Below are positions 1-8,657 of a stretch of DNA of 64,000 nucleotides, in pieces (the first letter of the stretch is position 1; each line of letters starts with the position of its first letter). The translations under genes and the position numbers were made by a program. Origin of the DNA: Pseudomonas trivialis. Lineage in GTDB: Bacteria > Pseudomonadota > Gammaproteobacteria > Pseudomonadales > Pseudomonadaceae. The notes below the pieces were generated by a model. It did not search any database and was not told the DNA's origin. It worked only from the letters and a program-made list of their open reading frames with translations. The stretch covers positions 62,001-126,000 of the forward strand of contig NZ_JYLK01000002.1 in the NCBI RefSeq assembly GCF_001439805.1. The letters run 5' to 3'.

Positions 1-59
1 TGCACGGCGTGGCGCGATTGCCACGGATGTCTCCTTAAATCACGGTTTCAAACCTGACC

Positions 60-686
60 ATGAACATGCTCTCGCGCCGTCTGCTGACGCTGTGCCTCTG
101 CCTGCCCGCCACACCTGCGCTGTGTGCGTCGTCCACCGAGATGACATTCACCGGCATCATCACGCCCAGCGCCTGCACACCCTCCCTGTCTTCCGAAGGC
201 ATCGTCGATCACGGACGGGTGCCCGCGCGCTCCCTCAACCAATACGAATTCACGCAGTTGCCTACCCGCAACCTTGACCTGGAAGTGAGCTGCAATGATC
301 CGGTGCTGTTTGTGCTGGTCGGCGTGGACAACCGCGCCGCGTCGTCGGTTGGGCCAGGGTTTTATTACGGCCTGGGCAACAACATTCACGCGCCGAGTGA
401 GCGTCTGGGCTCCGTCTCGCTGGCGATCCGCGAAGCGTACGGCGACGGCCTGCGCGTGTTGGTCCTGGCGTCGAGCAACCAGGGCGAGACCTGGTTTCCG
501 GAAGACAATGCGTACCCAAACAATTTCATGGGCTTCGCCACGCCCGGCACGCTGATCCCTGAACCCCATCGCCGGATCGACGCCATCTTGCAGATCGACA
601 CGTCGATCAATGCCGCCGCCTTCCTGACCCTCGACCAGGAAGTGCCGCTGGACGGCTCCATCGTGCTCGACCTGAGGTACCTCTAA
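60..686 (+). CDS. DUF1120 fimbrial-type subunit (1)
   Basis: A 208-residue secreted protein of the DUF1120 family, probably a structural subunit exported through the downstream chaperone and usher. Residues 1 to about 23 form a signal peptide ending near LCASS. The mature part opens with the family signature seen in all four copies here, ACTPSLSSEGIVDHG, has a second cysteine in the LEVSCND segment, and ends with the shared DGSIVLDLRYL strand. The two cysteines suggest one disulfide. It is first in the visible operon, two bases before the chaperone. The start at 60 has no clear ribosome binding site, and an in-frame ATG at 66 is equally possible. Subunit function is inferred from context; DUF1120 itself has no firmly established function. 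Confidence 0.8.
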   Translation: MNMLSRRLLTLCLCLPATPALCASSTEMTFTGIITPSACTPSLSSEGIVDHGRVPARSLNQYEFTQLPTRNLDLEVSCNDPVLFVLVGVDNRAASSVGPGFYYGLGNNIHAPSERLGSVSLAIREAYGDGLRVLVLASSNQGETWFPEDNAYPNNFMGFATPGTLIPEPHRRIDAILQIDTSINAAAFLTLDQEVPLDGSIVLDLRYL

Positions 687-688
687 CC

Positions 689-1435
689 ATGTTTCCCGTT
701 CTGCGTTTTGCCCTGCTCTCACGGTTATTCAACCTTGTTCGCTACACGGGCCTTTATCTCGCCGCCGTGGCCCTGACCCTGTGGGGCCCGACGTGGGTGC
801 TGGCTGACGGCATGGTGCCGGACACCTCGGTGGTGATCGTCAATGAAGCCGATGGCGAAGCTTCGGTGTCGGTCACCAATACCGACTCAAAGCTGGCGCT
901 GCTGCATGTGACCCTCGAAGACATTCCGGAAGACACCGCAACGCTGCTGTTTGTCACACCCCCACTGACGCGGGTTGAACCGTCCAAAAGCCAGCTGATC
1001 CGGTTCATCCTGCAATCACCGACGCCACTGACCACGCAACGCTTGAAACGCGCGATCTTCGAAGGCATGCCCCAGGGCCGTGCCGCCGCCGAGGCCGGCC
1101 ATGCCCGCGTGGGCGTGACGGTGCGCCAGAACCTGCCGGTGATCCTGCACCCCAAGGGCCTGGCGCCCAACCGCACGCCCTGGACCGGGCTGACCTGGAG
1201 CCTGCACGACAGCCGGCTGAGCGTGCACAACCCGACGCCCTACGTGGTGCGCCTGGCTCAGGAATTGAGGCTGCTGCCGGGCAACGGCTCTGCGCTGTTG
1301 CCGCGTACCTACGTGTTGCCGGGTGAGACCCTGACGGTCGCCGCCAGCCAGGCCCAGGCCAGCACCGTGCAACTGCAGCCGGCGACCGTCTACGGGTTTG
1401 CCGTGGGGCCTTACGAAGCACCCATCACGCTTTGA
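689..1435 (+). CDS. Periplasmic fimbrial chaperone (PapD-like)
   Basis: A 248-residue pilus assembly chaperone that would bind the DUF1120 subunits in the periplasm and hand them to the usher. A hydrophobic N-terminus (residues about 8-40) ends in a signal-peptidase site near VLADG. The first immunoglobulin-like domain carries the family pattern of a proline, glutamine and arginine in RVEPSKSQLIRF, and then VTVRQNLPVILHPKG leads into the second domain. It starts two bases after the preceding gene, with GAGG about 11 bases upstream, so translational coupling is likely. Length is typical of the family. The N-terminal leader is longer than usual and may begin at a later codon. Confidence 0.88.
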   Translation: MFPVLRFALLSRLFNLVRYTGLYLAAVALTLWGPTWVLADGMVPDTSVVIVNEADGEASVSVTNTDSKLALLHVTLEDIPEDTATLLFVTPPLTRVEPSKSQLIRFILQSPTPLTTQRLKRAIFEGMPQGRAAAEAGHARVGVTVRQNLPVILHPKGLAPNRTPWTGLTWSLHDSRLSVHNPTPYVVRLAQELRLLPGNGSALLPRTYVLPGETLTVAASQAQASTVQLQPATVYGFAVGPYEAPITL

Positions 1436-1440
1436 TCAAA

Positions 1441-1498
1441 GCGCCGCAGGACGAGTTGCGGCGCCCTGACAATGAAGTGGCCTCCCATTGAAGGCCAC
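1441..1498 (+). other. Two tandem intercistronic hairpins
   Basis: Two perfect dyads lie between the chaperone and usher genes. The first pairs GCGCCGCA (1441-1448) with TGCGGCGC (1457-1464) around an 8-base loop. The second pairs GTGGCCT (1477-1483) with AGGCCAC (1492-1498), again around an 8-base loop. Neither is followed by a run of T, so they are unlikely to be complete terminators. They more likely stabilise the upstream message or attenuate usher expression, which needs fewer copies than subunits and chaperone. Confidence 0.6.
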
Positions 1499-1521
1499 CA
1501 GGAGCCTGCCCGCGTCAGGGA

Positions 1522-4005
1522 TTGGCGCGGCGCAGCTCTCTTATTCGAGTACACCTTGTGAGCACAGTTAAGACTGACCGCGACGGCGAAGCCTTGCCCG
1601 GCGTTTCACCGCGCCACTTGCGCCGACTGCTGGCAGGCCTGGCGCTGAGCCTGGGCACCGCGCTGCCCACCGGCACCCCTCTGGCCGACGACAACACCGG
1701 TTCGTTCGACCCGCAAACCCTGTCCCAGCGCGGCATCGACCCGCAACTTGCCAACCTGCTGCTACAGGCGCCCCGGTTCGCGTCGGGGCGTCATGCTCTC
1801 AACCTCAGCGTCAACGGCCAGCGGCGCGGACGTGTGGATGTGGTATTCGACGACCGCGGCACGCTGTGCTTTAACCAGGCGCTGCTGGACGCGGGCAATT
1901 TGCGCGTGCCGCACGCCAATGCCGAGTGCCACGGTTTTCTCGACGCTTACCCGCAAACCGTCATCGAGCAGGACCCGGCCAGCCTCAGCCTGTCGCTGGT
2001 GGTGCCCACCGATGCGCTGCGCCCGGCGGTGCAGGACGTGTCCGGCTACCAGACCGGCGGGTTTGCCGGGCTGCTCAACTACGACCTCACCGGTCTGTAC
2101 AACGAGTACGGCGACGACAACAGCCGCTTCGGCTCGGCCAACACCGAGGTGGGCTTCAATGCCGGTGACTGGATCGTGCGCAGCCGCCAGGTGCGCACCT
2201 GGCAGGACAAGGTCTCGCGCACCACGCATCTGGACGCCTACGCCCAGCGCACCTTTGCCGAACAACAGGCGGTGTTCCAGGCCGGGCAGCTCAACCTGTA
2301 CAACCCGGTGCTGGCCGGTGCGCAAATCACCGGCGCCCAAGTGTTGACCGAGACCGCGCTGCAGGACCAGAACCAGGGCGCGACCATCACCGGCATCGCC
2401 AACAGTCCGGCCCAGGTGGAGGTACGCCAGAGCGGCACGCTGATTCATTCCACCGTGGTGCCCGCCGGGCCGTTTTCGCTGACTGACGTGCGGCGTCTGA
2501 ACGGACGCTCCGATGTGGAAGTCACGATCAGGGAAACCACCGGTGAAGAGCGGCGCTTCACAGTGCCGGCTGCCATGCTGGGCCTGGGGTTACCGGCACC
2601 TGGCTATTCGGTGGCCGCCGGCCGCGTGCGCAAGGTCGGTCGAGGTGAAGGCGCAGAACCGTGGGTAGTCAGCGGCGGCTGGAGCGGCGCGTTGCATCCG
2701 CAGGTCAGCATTGGCGCCGGCGTACTGATAGCCGAAGACTACCGTGCCAGTGGCCTGAACCTGGGGTGGTTGCCGTGGCAGGATGGCCAGTTCCAAATCT
2801 CGACCCGGCTCGCACAAGCCAGCCGCCTGGGCAACGAACGCGGTGTGCAAAGCGATTTTTCGTGGTCCCAGCGCGTATCCGAACGCTGGTCGATCACCAC
2901 GGCCGGCTCCTGGCGCAGCCTGGACTACCGCGACCTGGAAGACTCCACCTACACCACCACGACCCGCGAGCAGCAACGTTCGCGTTACCGCGACCAGCAA
3001 AGCGCCACGGCGTCCTGGTCGCATCCGTTGCTGGGCGCCTTCAGTGCGGGAGTCTCGCGTTCTTCCACTTTCACCGGTGACAGCAGCAGCCGCGCCCTGG
3101 CGTCGTGGGGCACCCGTTTTGGCCGCGTGTCAGTGTCGGCCAGCGCCGAATGGCAAGTCGGCGGGCGCCAGCAGAGCGATGACAGTGTGTATGTGAACAT
3201 CAGCGTGCCGCTGGGCGAAAACCGCAGGGGTCGCGTGTGGGCGCGCAATGCCGGCGGCGAACAGCGCATCGGCGCCGGCCTCAGCGAACAGCTCAACGAT
3301 CAGTTGAGCTACCGCGTGGGCGTCGAGCGCGACAGTCGCGACCGCGAGGTGGAATCCTCCATCGGCGTCTCGGCCCTGCCCTATTACAGCCAGCTGGACG
3401 TCAACTACACCCGCAATAATGCCGAGCGCTCCAGCTATCAAGGCGGCGCGCGCGGGGGCGTGGTGCTGCACGGCGGCGGCCTGACCTTCTCGCCCTACCC
3501 GGTGCGCGAAACCTTTGCGCTGATGTCGGTGGGCGACATGGCCGGCATCCAGGTCAACACCCCCAGCGGCCCGGTGTGGACCGACTGGCAAGGCCAGGCC
3601 GTGGTGCCGCAACTGAGCCCGTATGGGCGAAGTCCGGTGGAAGTGCAAACCCGTTCGCTGCCGCGCAATGCCGACATCAGCAATGGTCTGGCGGTGCTGT
3701 CGGCCGGGCGCGGTGCGGTGGATAAAGTCGAGTTCGGCGTGGCACTGACGCGCCGAGCGCTGCTCAACGTCAGCACCACCGATGGCCGAGCGCTCCCACG
3801 GGGCGCGGCCGTGAGCACCGAAGACGGCGAGTTCGTGACCCTGGTGCAAGAGGGCAGCCAGGTGTTCCTGCCGGACGTACTCGACCGCAGCCCGCTGTGG
3901 ATCAGTGCGCCGGGCCAGGCCCGCTGCCGCCTGGACTTCGAGCTGCCCGAACGCGGCAACCCCGACGTGTATTACGAAACCGCATCGGCGCGGTGCCAAC
4001 CATGA
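1522..4005 (+). CDS. Outer-membrane fimbrial usher (FimD/PapC family)
   Basis: An 827-residue usher that would form the outer-membrane pore and platform for subunit polymerisation. After a basic leader and hydrophobic stretch (residues about 34-50) comes the N-terminal chaperone-binding domain, with FDPQTLSQRGID and LSVNGQRRGRVDVVF, then the long barrel and plug region, and a C-terminal domain with the two conserved cysteines (GQARCRLDFELP and SARCQP). Length fits the family. The start is uncertain: TTG at 1522 and GTG at 1558 are both in frame and neither has a good ribosome binding site. It overlaps the next reading frame by ATGA at its stop. Confidence 0.9.
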   Translation: MARRSSLIRVHLVSTVKTDRDGEALPGVSPRHLRRLLAGLALSLGTALPTGTPLADDNTGSFDPQTLSQRGIDPQLANLLLQAPRFASGRHALNLSVNGQRRGRVDVVFDDRGTLCFNQALLDAGNLRVPHANAECHGFLDAYPQTVIEQDPASLSLSLVVPTDALRPAVQDVSGYQTGGFAGLLNYDLTGLYNEYGDDNSRFGSANTEVGFNAGDWIVRSRQVRTWQDKVSRTTHLDAYAQRTFAEQQAVFQAGQLNLYNPVLAGAQITGAQVLTETALQDQNQGATITGIANSPAQVEVRQSGTLIHSTVVPAGPFSLTDVRRLNGRSDVEVTIRETTGEERRFTVPAAMLGLGLPAPGYSVAAGRVRKVGRGEGAEPWVVSGGWSGALHPQVSIGAGVLIAEDYRASGLNLGWLPWQDGQFQISTRLAQASRLGNERGVQSDFSWSQRVSERWSITTAGSWRSLDYRDLEDSTYTTTTREQQRSRYRDQQSATASWSHPLLGAFSAGVSRSSTFTGDSSSRALASWGTRFGRVSVSASAEWQVGGRQQSDDSVYVNISVPLGENRRGRVWARNAGGEQRIGAGLSEQLNDQLSYRVGVERDSRDREVESSIGVSALPYYSQLDVNYTRNNAERSSYQGGARGGVVLHGGGLTFSPYPVRETFALMSVGDMAGIQVNTPSGPVWTDWQGQAVVPQLSPYGRSPVEVQTRSLPRNADISNGLAVLSAGRGAVDKVEFGVALTRRALLNVSTTDGRALPRGAAVSTEDGEFVTLVQEGSQVFLPDVLDRSPLWISAPGQARCRLDFELPERGNPDVYYETASARCQP

Positions 4006-4016
4006 GGACCTTCACC

Positions 4017-5144
4017 ATGGGTTTGAAACCCGCATTGCTCGCCCTCGGCCTGCTGCCGGGCGCCAACGCCTGGGGCGCGGATGAGTGCCAGTTGAGCCTG
4101 AGCGAAACGTTCGTGGATTTCGGCCAGATGAACCGCGCGGTCGCGCTGACGCCAGGGGCCGAACGTTTATTGGGCGAACGCCGCTTGAGCCTGACCCTCA
4201 ATTGCCCCAACCCCGGCAACATGCGCTTGTTCTATCGCGCACCGGGCGCAGGGCTGGAGCGCTTCGCGTTCACCGCGCGCGGCAGTTACGGGCTACAGGT
4301 GAGCGATGCGCTGCTCGACGGTCAGGCTGTGGATCTGGGCTTGCTCGCCGGCAGCGGGCAGTCGCCGGTCAGCACCGCGACACGCCTGCGCTGGCGGCCG
4401 GAACACGGCATCGTGCCGATGCACGCCGGGGTCGCGGTGAGCGGGCGCAGTTTTTCCGTGCAGATTCAGGTCAGCGCCTGGGCCAGCGAGGATGCGTCGC
4501 GCATCAACGATGCGGTGACGTGGGACGAAAGCGGCGTGTTCGATGCCATCGATGGCGGCCGCGCGCGGGAGCTGCGCCTGCAAGCGCGCTTTGCCCCGGC
4601 CGCCTGCACGCCAAGCTTGTCCGGCGGCGGCACGGTGGACTTCGGCAAACTGTCGGTAATGGACCTGAACATGGACAAGGACACCGTCCTTCCCGCGCGG
4701 TCCTTGATCGTCAGCGTGGCCTGCGATGCGCCCAGCGCATTCACCCTGCGCCTGGGCGATAACCGCCTGGGCTCGGCGACGGGAGCAGCGGACGACACCT
4801 CCTTCGGCCTGGGCCTGGACGCCCGGCAAAACAGGATTGGCCGCTATCACCTGGTGTTCGATCCCACGCGCACCACCGCCGACAACTGGCCGCAGCTGTA
4901 TCGCACCGATTCGGCCACCGGCACGTCGGCCTGGAGCAGTGCCAGCGCCCTGCCGCTGGCGATAGCCGCCAGTCGTTATCTGGGCTTCAGCACCAGCGCC
5001 GGCAGCACCAGCGGCCCCGTGCCAATCAAGCAACTCAGCGCCACCACGAGCCTTGAGGCGGTGATCGCACCGTTGGGTTCACTGGACCTGGGCAGCGAGG
5101 TGCGGCTGGACGGCGCGGCCACCCTCGAAATTCATTATCCCTAG
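4017..5144 (+). CDS. Two-domain fimbrial protein with C-terminal DUF1120; tip adhesin candidate
   Basis: About 375 residues. The ATG at 4017 is preferred because GAGGA lies 8 bases before it; an ATG at 4002 overlaps the usher stop but lacks such a site. A signal peptide ends near NAWGA. The first half (residues about 22-180) begins CQLSLSETFVDFGQMNRA and does not resemble the other subunits. The second half repeats the DUF1120 fold, with ACTPSLSGGGTVDFGKL, a cysteine in SVACDAPSAF and the closing DGAATLEIHYP. An extra N-terminal domain on a subunit fold, placed directly after the usher, is the layout of tip adhesins in other chaperone-usher systems. That role is inference; no binding specificity can be read from the sequence. 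Confidence 0.75.
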   Translation: MGLKPALLALGLLPGANAWGADECQLSLSETFVDFGQMNRAVALTPGAERLLGERRLSLTLNCPNPGNMRLFYRAPGAGLERFAFTARGSYGLQVSDALLDGQAVDLGLLAGSGQSPVSTATRLRWRPEHGIVPMHAGVAVSGRSFSVQIQVSAWASEDASRINDAVTWDESGVFDAIDGGRARELRLQARFAPAACTPSLSGGGTVDFGKLSVMDLNMDKDTVLPARSLIVSVACDAPSAFTLRLGDNRLGSATGAADDTSFGLGLDARQNRIGRYHLVFDPTRTTADNWPQLYRTDSATGTSAWSSASALPLAIAASRYLGFSTSAGSTSGPVPIKQLSATTSLEAVIAPLGSLDLGSEVRLDGAATLEIHYP

Positions 5145-5154
5145 GAGCACCGCC

Positions 5155-5793
5155 ATGAAACCCCTGCTATTTGCTGTATTGCCTTTGCTTGCAGGCACCG
5201 CGCACGCCGCGTCCACGGTTGATTTGAGCGTCAAAGGCCTGATCACGCCGATGGCCTGCACCCCGCTGCTGTCGAGCGGCGCGCTGGTGGACTTCGGCAA
5301 GATCTCGCGTGCCGACCTCAACGTGGAGGTCGGCACGCGTTTACCCCTCAAGTACCTGACACTGACGGTCAACTGCAATGCACCCGGCCGCTTCGCCCTG
5401 CGCATGCGCGACAACCGCGACGGCACGGCCCACGTCAACAGCGAAATTTTCTACGGCCTGGGACTGGACACCAGCGGCAACAAGATCGGTGTGTACTCGG
5501 TGAGTTTCGACCCGAAACAAACCGTCGTCGACGACCTGGCGGTGGTGTACGGCACCGAGTCCACCACCGGCGGCGTGGCCTGGCGCACCGCCAACCTCAA
5601 CCCCATCGATATTGGCTCGCGCAGCCTGTTGGGGTTCACCGACGTGATGGGCAGCGTTGCCGGCCCCTCGGCCATCCGAAGCCTGACCAGCACGCTGACG
5701 CTTGAAGCCACGCTCAACGCGCGCCAAAACCTTGACCTGAGTGTGGACACGCCAATGGACGGCTCAGCCACCCTGGAAGTTGTGTACCTGTAA
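5155..5793 (+). CDS. DUF1120 fimbrial-type subunit (2)
   Basis: A 212-residue secreted DUF1120 protein. The signal peptide ends at AHAAST, followed by VDLSVKGLITPMACTPLLSS, a second cysteine in LTVNCNAPGRF, and the closing strand DGSATLEVVYL. AGGAG sits 9 bases before the ATG, 10 bases after the previous stop. It is clearly paralogous to the genes at 60-686 and 5839-6459 and to the second half of 4017-5144. A role as a shaft or minor subunit is inferred from context. Which of the paralogues is the major subunit cannot be decided from sequence. Confidence 0.82.
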   Translation: MKPLLFAVLPLLAGTAHAASTVDLSVKGLITPMACTPLLSSGALVDFGKISRADLNVEVGTRLPLKYLTLTVNCNAPGRFALRMRDNRDGTAHVNSEIFYGLGLDTSGNKIGVYSVSFDPKQTVVDDLAVVYGTESTTGGVAWRTANLNPIDIGSRSLLGFTDVMGSVAGPSAIRSLTSTLTLEATLNARQNLDLSVDTPMDGSATLEVVYL

Positions 5794-5838
5794 AGAAACA
5801 CCTGAACCAACACTTTCCCTGAAAAAAAGGAATACCCC

Positions 5839-6459
5839 ATGAAGCTCCTGAACACCTTCTTTGTCGCCTTTATGATGGCGGGCGCGGGCAACGCGGTTGC
5901 AGCGTCCAGCGTTGACCTGGCCGTCAAGGGACTCATTACGCCCAGCGCTTGCACGCCCGCGCTGTCCAATAACGGAGTGATTGAGCACGGCAAAATTTCC
6001 GCCAGAGATCTCAAGCCCACATCGCCGAATTACATCGGCATAAACACCTTGAATTTGGAGGTGAACTGCGACGCAGCGATCCTGTTCGCCCTGCGGACTA
6101 TCGACAATCGCGCCGGAAGCAGCAACGTCAGCAGGTCATACGGTCTGGGGTTGATCAATGACAATCAGAAACTGGGAAATTTCTGGATGACCCTTGAGAA
6201 CCCTGTCGCAGACGGTGTCGCGGTAAAGTCTCTCACTTCCGTGGACGGCATCAATTGGTCAGCCGCCGGCGCCTGGTTCTGGGATGTGGGCCTCTGGGCT
6301 GCGTTCGCTGCAAAGGATGCCCCAACCCAACCGACCGCAATCCGGTTTCTCACAGCAAATCTTAGAGTGCGCACCTACATCGCCCCCGCCAACGACCTTG
6401 ACCTGAGCAACGAAGTGCCGATCGACGGCTCGGCCACGCTGGAAGTCAAATACCTGTAG
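5839..6459 (+). CDS. DUF1120 fimbrial-type subunit (3)
   Basis: A 206-residue DUF1120 protein with a signal peptide ending at NAVAASS, then VDLAVKGLITPSACTPALSN, the second cysteine in LEVNCDAAILF and the terminal strand DGSATLEVKYL. AAGGA precedes the ATG by about 8 bases. It is the last gene of the fimbrial operon, 45 bases after its neighbour. Its codon use looks somewhat less GC-biased than the other copies, which could mean recent divergence. It ends three bases from the stop of the convergent MFS gene, leaving no room for a separate terminator. Confidence 0.82.
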   Translation: MKLLNTFFVAFMMAGAGNAVAASSVDLAVKGLITPSACTPALSNNGVIEHGKISARDLKPTSPNYIGINTLNLEVNCDAAILFALRTIDNRAGSSNVSRSYGLGLINDNQKLGNFWMTLENPVADGVAVKSLTSVDGINWSAAGAWFWDVGLWAAFAAKDAPTQPTAIRFLTANLRVRTYIAPANDLDLSNEVPIDGSATLEVKYL

Positions 6460-6462
6460 CCC

Positions 6463-7728
6463 TCAGCGCCGCGCGCGGCCGGCCCCCACGTACAGCGCGC
6501 GGCCAGCGCCAAGGCCGGCGATGATGGCGGCCACGCCGATCACGCCAAACGACCAGCCGACCGCGCTCCAGCCGCCGCTCCAGTCGTGGATCAACCCCAC
6601 GGCCAGCGGCCCCATCGACGCCAGGGTGTAGCCGAAACCCTGGGCCATGCCGGAGAGGCTGGCCGCCACGTGTGCGTCCCGTGAGCGCAACACAATCAGG
6701 GTCAGCGCCAGGCTGAACGTGCCACCTTGCCCCAGGCCGAGCAACACCGCCCAGCCCCAGAGGCCGTCCATCGGCGCGTACAGGCAGCCGAACAGGCCGC
6801 CGAGCGTCATTAGCATCACCACCACGATCGCCAGGCGCTGATCCTTGCCCCGCGTGGCCAGCCACGGCGCGCTGAGCGCACTGAGCAGCTGCACGACGAT
6901 CGAGCCGGAGAGCACCAGCCCCGCGTCAGTGGCGCTCAGGCCGCGGTCGATCAGAATCGATGGCATCCAGCCAAACACGATATATGACAGCGACGATTGC
7001 AGGCCCATGTACAGGGTCACTTGCCAGGCCAGCGGATCGCGCAACAGACCTTTGACCCGCGAAGCCACCTGGTGAGCGGTGTGTTTGTGCCGGGCCTGGG
7101 GCAACCAGAACACTGCCGCGATCAGCGCCGGCAGCATCCAGAAACCCAGGCCGAGCGCCCAGTCGTCTGCAAAGTAATGGCTCAACGGCACCGTCGCCCC
7201 CGCCGCCAACGCCGCGCCGAGGCACAGCGCCATGGTGTACACGCCGGTCATCGCGCCAGCCTGCCTGGCGAAGTCGCGCTTGACGATGCCCGGCAACAAC
7301 ACGCCGATGATGCCAATGCTCGCCCCGGCGAGCAGGCTGCCACTAAACAGGCCCACCTCACCGAACGCACTGCGCAACGTGATACCGCCGGCCAGCATCA
7401 GCAAAACGCCCAGCACCACGCGCTCGGCGCCAAAGCGCCGTGCCAGGATCGGCGCCAGCGGCGCGAACAGGCCCAGGCACAGTACCGGCAAAGTGGTCAG
7501 CAACCCGGCCCTGGCCGCCGACAACCCAAGGCTGTCCGACACCTGGCTGAGCAACGGCGCGAGGCTTGACAGCGCCGGACGCAAATTCAGCGCCACCAGA
7601 ATCAGCCCCAGCAGCAAGAGCCACGGGCGAGTCACGGGCGCGGGCGGCTGTTGCACTGCGTCGTCGCAGGCTTCGGCGTTAATCAACAGTGCTTCCAGGT
7701 CGGGTGTGCGTTGGGCTTGAGGGTTCAT
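6463..7728 (-). CDS. MFS transporter, CynX/NimT family
   Basis: A 421-residue inner-membrane protein with about twelve hydrophobic segments starting at residue 35, preceded by a hydrophilic N-terminus. The first membrane segment and loop, ALNLRPALSSLAPLLSQV, and the following GLLTTLPVLCLGLFAPLAP are typical of the CynX/NimT (cyanate and 2-nitroimidazole exporter) branch of the major facilitator superfamily. Members move small anions or drugs, but the substrate here is unknown. It is a single-gene unit, convergent with the fimbrial operon. The start at 7728 has no strong ribosome binding site. Confidence 0.85.
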   Translation of the reverse strand: MNPQAQRTPDLEALLINAEACDDAVQQPPAPVTRPWLLLLGLILVALNLRPALSSLAPLLSQVSDSLGLSAARAGLLTTLPVLCLGLFAPLAPILARRFGAERVVLGVLLMLAGGITLRSAFGEVGLFSGSLLAGASIGIIGVLLPGIVKRDFARQAGAMTGVYTMALCLGAALAAGATVPLSHYFADDWALGLGFWMLPALIAAVFWLPQARHKHTAHQVASRVKGLLRDPLAWQVTLYMGLQSSLSYIVFGWMPSILIDRGLSATDAGLVLSGSIVVQLLSALSAPWLATRGKDQRLAIVVVMLMTLGGLFGCLYAPMDGLWGWAVLLGLGQGGTFSLALTLIVLRSRDAHVAASLSGMAQGFGYTLASMGPLAVGLIHDWSGGWSAVGWSFGVIGVAAIIAGLGAGRALYVGAGRARR

Positions 7729-7835
7729 GGATCAACTGTAGGAAAAGAAAAAGCAAGGCAGGACAGGTGCGTGGCGCGAACGACCGAGCAACTGGCGGAT
7801 AGCCCTACAGCCTATTCGGACTTTCCTGCAAGAGC

Positions 7836-7862
7836 AAAAAAACCCCGGTACCAGACCGGGGT
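7836..7862 (-). terminator. Rho-independent terminator of the aap operon
   Basis: Read on the minus strand, AACCCCGGT pairs with ACCGGGGTT around a short loop and is followed by a run of seven T. It begins about 20 bases after the aapP stop codon and fits a classical intrinsic terminator for the aapJQMP transcript. Confidence 0.85.
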
Positions 7863-7881
7863 TCACTCATTCAACCATCGA

Positions 7882-8646
7882 TCAATGCAGAATCTGGCTC
7901 AAGAACAACTTGGTCCGATCATTCTGCGGATTGTCGAAGAAGTCATTCGGCGCCGCCTGCTCGACGATTTCGCCCTTGTCCATGAAGATCACACGGTTGG
8001 CCACGGTGCGCGCAAAGCCCATTTCGTGGGTCACGCACAACATGGTCATGCCGTCTTCGGCCAGGCCGATCATGGTGTCCAGCACCTCTTTCACCATTTC
8101 CGGGTCCAGCGCCGAGGTCGGTTCGTCGAACAGCATGATCTTCGGCTTCATGCACAGCGCACGGGCAATCGCCACCCGCTGTTGCTGACCACCGGACAGT
8201 TGCCCCGGAAACTTGTGCGCCTGCTCCGGAATGCGCACGCGCTCCAGGTAGTGCATGGCGATTTCCTCGGCCTTGCGCTTGGGCATCTTGCGCACCCACA
8301 TCGGCGCCAGCGTGCAGTTCTGCAGGATGGTCAGGTGCGGGAACAGGTTGAAGTGCTGGAACACCATGCCCACTTCACGGCGGATCGCTTCGATCTGCTT
8401 GAGGTCGTTGGTCAGCTCCACGCCATCGACCACGATGCGGCCCTGCTGGTGCTCTTCCAGGCGGTTGAGGCAGCGGATGGTGGTGGACTTGCCAGAACCC
8501 GACGGGCCGCACAGCACGATACGCTCGCCCTGCTTGACGTTGAGGTTGATGTCTTTCAACACATGGAACTGGCCGTACCATTTGTTGACGCCCTGCATCT
8601 GGATAATGCCTTCAGGGCTCACAGGCTGTTTGATCGCTTCGCTCAT
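7882..8646 (-). CDS. aapP: Amino-acid ABC transporter ATP-binding protein AapP
   Basis: A 254-residue cytoplasmic ATPase that powers uptake of L-amino acids with AapJ, AapQ and AapM. It carries Walker [10 protein letters not shown], the Q-loop segment [14 protein letters not shown], the signature [15 protein letters not shown], Walker [15 protein letters not shown] and the switch histidine in CVTHEMGFA. The ATG at 8646 is preferred over a GTG just before it because TAGGAG lies 8 bases upstream. It is the last gene of the operon, followed by an intrinsic terminator. Substrate range (broad polar L-amino acids) is taken from the family, not shown by this sequence. Confidence 0.93.
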   Translation of the reverse strand: MSEAIKQPVSPEGIIQMQGVNKWYGQFHVLKDINLNVKQGERIVLCGPSGSGKSTTIRCLNRLEEHQQGRIVVDGVELTNDLKQIEAIRREVGMVFQHFNLFPHLTILQNCTLAPMWVRKMPKRKAEEIAMHYLERVRIPEQAHKFPGQLSGGQQQRVAIARALCMKPKIMLFDEPTSALDPEMVKEVLDTMIGLAEDGMTMLCVTHEMGFARTVANRVIFMDKGEIVEQAAPNDFFDNPQNDRTKLFLSQILH

Positions 8647-8657
8647 CACATCAACTC

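Noticed and set aside
48..722. Long minus-strand frame opposite the first DUF1120 gene
   Set aside because: A shadow of high-GC coding DNA, with Arg/Gln/Gly-rich composition and no family features. Similar antisense frames opposite the usher, alg genes and others were rejected for the same reason.
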